Shown here: positions 62,673 to 64,000 of the stretch, in pieces
Numbering within the stretch: position 1 is the stretch's first letter
How the letters are laid out: the number at the start of each line of letters is the position of its first letter
Assembly: GCF_028369135.1 (NCBI RefSeq)
Contig: NZ_JAPWHW010000001.1
Location: 434,001 to 498,000 of the forward strand
Reading direction: 5' to 3'
Source: Roseovarius sp. ZX-A-9
GTDB taxonomy: Bacteria > Pseudomonadota > Alphaproteobacteria > Rhodobacterales > Rhodobacteraceae
DNA: 64,000 nucleotides
Notes under the pieces: model-generated
The model's database searches: none
Seen by the model: only the letters and a program-made list of their open reading frames with translations
What the model was told of the DNA's origin: nothing
Position numbers and translations under genes: made by a program

Positions 62673-63980
62673 TTACCTGCCATCGATCGGCGAAAGCTCA
62701 GGCAGTCTCTCCAATGGATAATTCGGATGCAGGGTCCAGAAGTTTTGCTCGTCCAAGTCCAATGGCCGCAATGTACTGCCGGGAAAAGCACGGGTGCGCA
62801 GGGTCAACGCGATATCTGACATCACCCCAGGATTTTGACGAAAATACGAATGCCCGTACATGCCTCCAGCCGTCTCGACCTGAATGAAATACACCAGACC
62901 GATCCGCCCGAGGCTTTCCAGTTCTCCAGGTCTGAAATCCGCAGCTCTCGATGCCCCAAAACGTGGCACGCTGGTCAGCGTCGATGACAGGTGAAGAGCA
63001 CTGTCGTTATCGTTGATATAGACGTTGATCTGCTCAAATGCTTCGGCAAAATGCTCGGCCATCAATCGTTGGCGCATAACACCTACATCCAGATCCGCAG
63101 CTGCCAGAATCAGCGTGCCGGTTTTCAAGGCCAGCTTTGGTTTTTTCCCTTTTGCCCGCTGCTCGATAATTAGTTCCCTTAGCGCCGAAGTCGCGATTTC
63201 GGTACCTCGCGAATGCGCAACAATGTCAATATCCTCCACTTCCGGAACGGCGGCCAGCATCCGCAGAAGTTCCTTGAGGTGGAAAATCGAAAACTCCCCC
63301 GCTTCACGATCTTTGAAATACCCGAAAACCCCATTGTTCCCTGCTGGCCAACTGAACGCGATTGGCAAGGATGCACGCCCGGTGAAATGCCACAGGTTCG
63401 CCAGCACCGTCAGAGAGTCATCAAAGTCGTTTTTCACCCCGTGCACATAGATCAGCATCCGGCCGTTCCCGGTACGTTTGATCTCTTCGCGGATGGCCGC
63501 CTGAAACAACCGGACCTGATGTTGATATTCAGCCTCTGGTCCCGGTAGGTTGTGAATACCTCCATCACGACGTTCAAACGGCAGCGGTGTTACCGGGAAA
63601 CGTACAATTTCTTGGGCCGGTTGCGGGGTAAGTGTGGAAAATCTCTGGCCGGAATCCGAATGGGTTTGCCGCACAAGGTCCGCCCAATCCACGGCATCGC
63701 CAAATTGTACCTTGGCAGATCCGAAAACCATCGAATCCGACCGTGACGCGCTGTACCCGGCCAAAGCTCCGGCCTTTGTCACTGACGCTCTGTCGGTGAC
63801 GAAGTACATCTGCGGCGCTACCGTTCTCAGGCTGTCGGGTACGTGCTCTGTCGGGTAGAATTTTCCCGTGCTGTACAAGTTTGGAGTCTTGGAAAGTTGG
63901 CCTGCAGAGTTGTCGCAGGCACTCAACACCGTGGCGAAAATCAGGGCCACTAGAAAGGTTCGCGTTATATAGATTTGCAA
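62673..63980 (-). CDS. lipoprotein alpha/beta hydrolase, DUF900 family
   Basis: A 435-aa envelope lipoprotein: a hydrophobic segment ends in the lipobox LSAC (Cys at about residue 22). The hydrolase domain shows YVHGVKNDF (about 177-185), FSWPAGNNG (about 207), and the nucleophile elbow IVAHSRGTE (about 255; Ser in HSRGT), as in DUF900 esterase-like proteins. It starts with TTG at 63980, preceded by AGGGG; no ATG fits. Base composition is visibly less GC-rich than neighbouring genes and the adjacent IS remnant ends 9 bp after its stop codon, both suggesting acquisition by transfer. Substrate unknown. Confidence 0.8.
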   Translation of the reverse strand: MQIYITRTFLVALIFATVLSACDNSAGQLSKTPNLYSTGKFYPTEHVPDSLRTVAPQMYFVTDRASVTKAGALAGYSASRSDSMVFGSAKVQFGDAVDWADLVRQTHSDSGQRFSTLTPQPAQEIVRFPVTPLPFERRDGGIHNLPGPEAEYQHQVRLFQAAIREEIKRTGNGRMLIYVHGVKNDFDDSLTVLANLWHFTGRASLPIAFSWPAGNNGVFGYFKDREAGEFSIFHLKELLRMLAAVPEVEDIDIVAHSRGTEIATSALRELIIEQRAKGKKPKLALKTGTLILAAADLDVGVMRQRLMAEHFAEAFEQINVYINDNDSALHLSSTLTSVPRFGASRAADFRPGELESLGRIGLVYFIQVETAGGMYGHSYFRQNPGVMSDIALTLRTRAFPGSTLRPLDLDEQNFWTLHPNYPLERLPELSPIDGR

Positions 63981-64000
63981 TCCATGCCCCTATGTGTCCT

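Overview
The window reads as a chromosomal segment of a GC-rich alphaproteobacterium, most likely a Rhodobacteraceae / Roseobacter-group organism. The pointers are a RpoE-ChrR sigma/anti-sigma pair, a type-B L36 gene, the order ftsY - EamA transporter - yciB, an alphaproteobacterial DinB with an N-terminal Cys-rich element, TRAP transport and a TMADH/DgcA-type flavoprotein. No rRNA, prophage or CRISPR array is present. One tRNA (Val-GAC) and two decayed IS6-family elements are.

Layout. 1-2259: end of an alpha-2-macroglobulin gene plus pbpC. 2585-7934: aldehyde dehydrogenase, a 3-hydroxyisobutyrate-dehydrogenase-like enzyme and a three-part TRAP transporter, all on one strand. 8162-14573: five translationally coupled genes (FAD subunit, fused 2Fe-2S/molybdopterin subunit, 6-hydroxynicotinate-reductase-like protein, UPF0280 protein, AA_synth protein), the most interesting block here. 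Nothing in it names the substrate, but enzyme types match the reductive nicotinate/N-heterocycle route. 14548-18873: EamA transporter, HU, AMP nucleosidase, VOC protein, SDR. 18812-23459: a glycosyltransferase remnant cut by an IS6-family element, then rfbCBDA for dTDP-L-rhamnose. 23472-31000: TMADH-like flavoprotein, pncB, rpmJ, tRNA-Val, N-formylglutamate amidohydrolase, dinB, pyrF and a small conserved protein.

31225-36987: clpB behind a heat-shock-type promoter, then an AceE-like 2-oxoacid dehydrogenase E1 divergent from an Lrp/AsnC regulator, the arrangement known for mdeB/mdeR. 37205-43458: a surface-glycan type cluster (hydrolase-glycosyltransferase fusion, sulfotransferase-like protein, two tandem paralogous glycosyltransferases, methyltransferase, small membrane protein). 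43572-50349: a Tat-exported ABC substrate-binding protein with no permeases, a polytopic membrane protein, and hyuA-hyuB. 50411-54429: DUF3775 protein, RpoE, ChrR, FadH. 54430-64000: two long palindromes, a small exported protein, an AlkB-type monooxygenase, a fused NuoE/NuoF-type formate dehydrogenase subunit without its catalytic partner, GNAT protein, ftsY, EamA transporter, yciB, an internally deleted IS6 copy and a lower-GC lipoprotein hydrolase.

Working together: rfb genes and the glycan cluster probably both serve the cell envelope; TRAP genes plus the Mo-hydroxylase operon may form a catabolic island; RpoE-ChrR suggests a singlet-oxygen response. Most start codons were chosen from ribosome-binding sites and family alignment from memory, not from searches.
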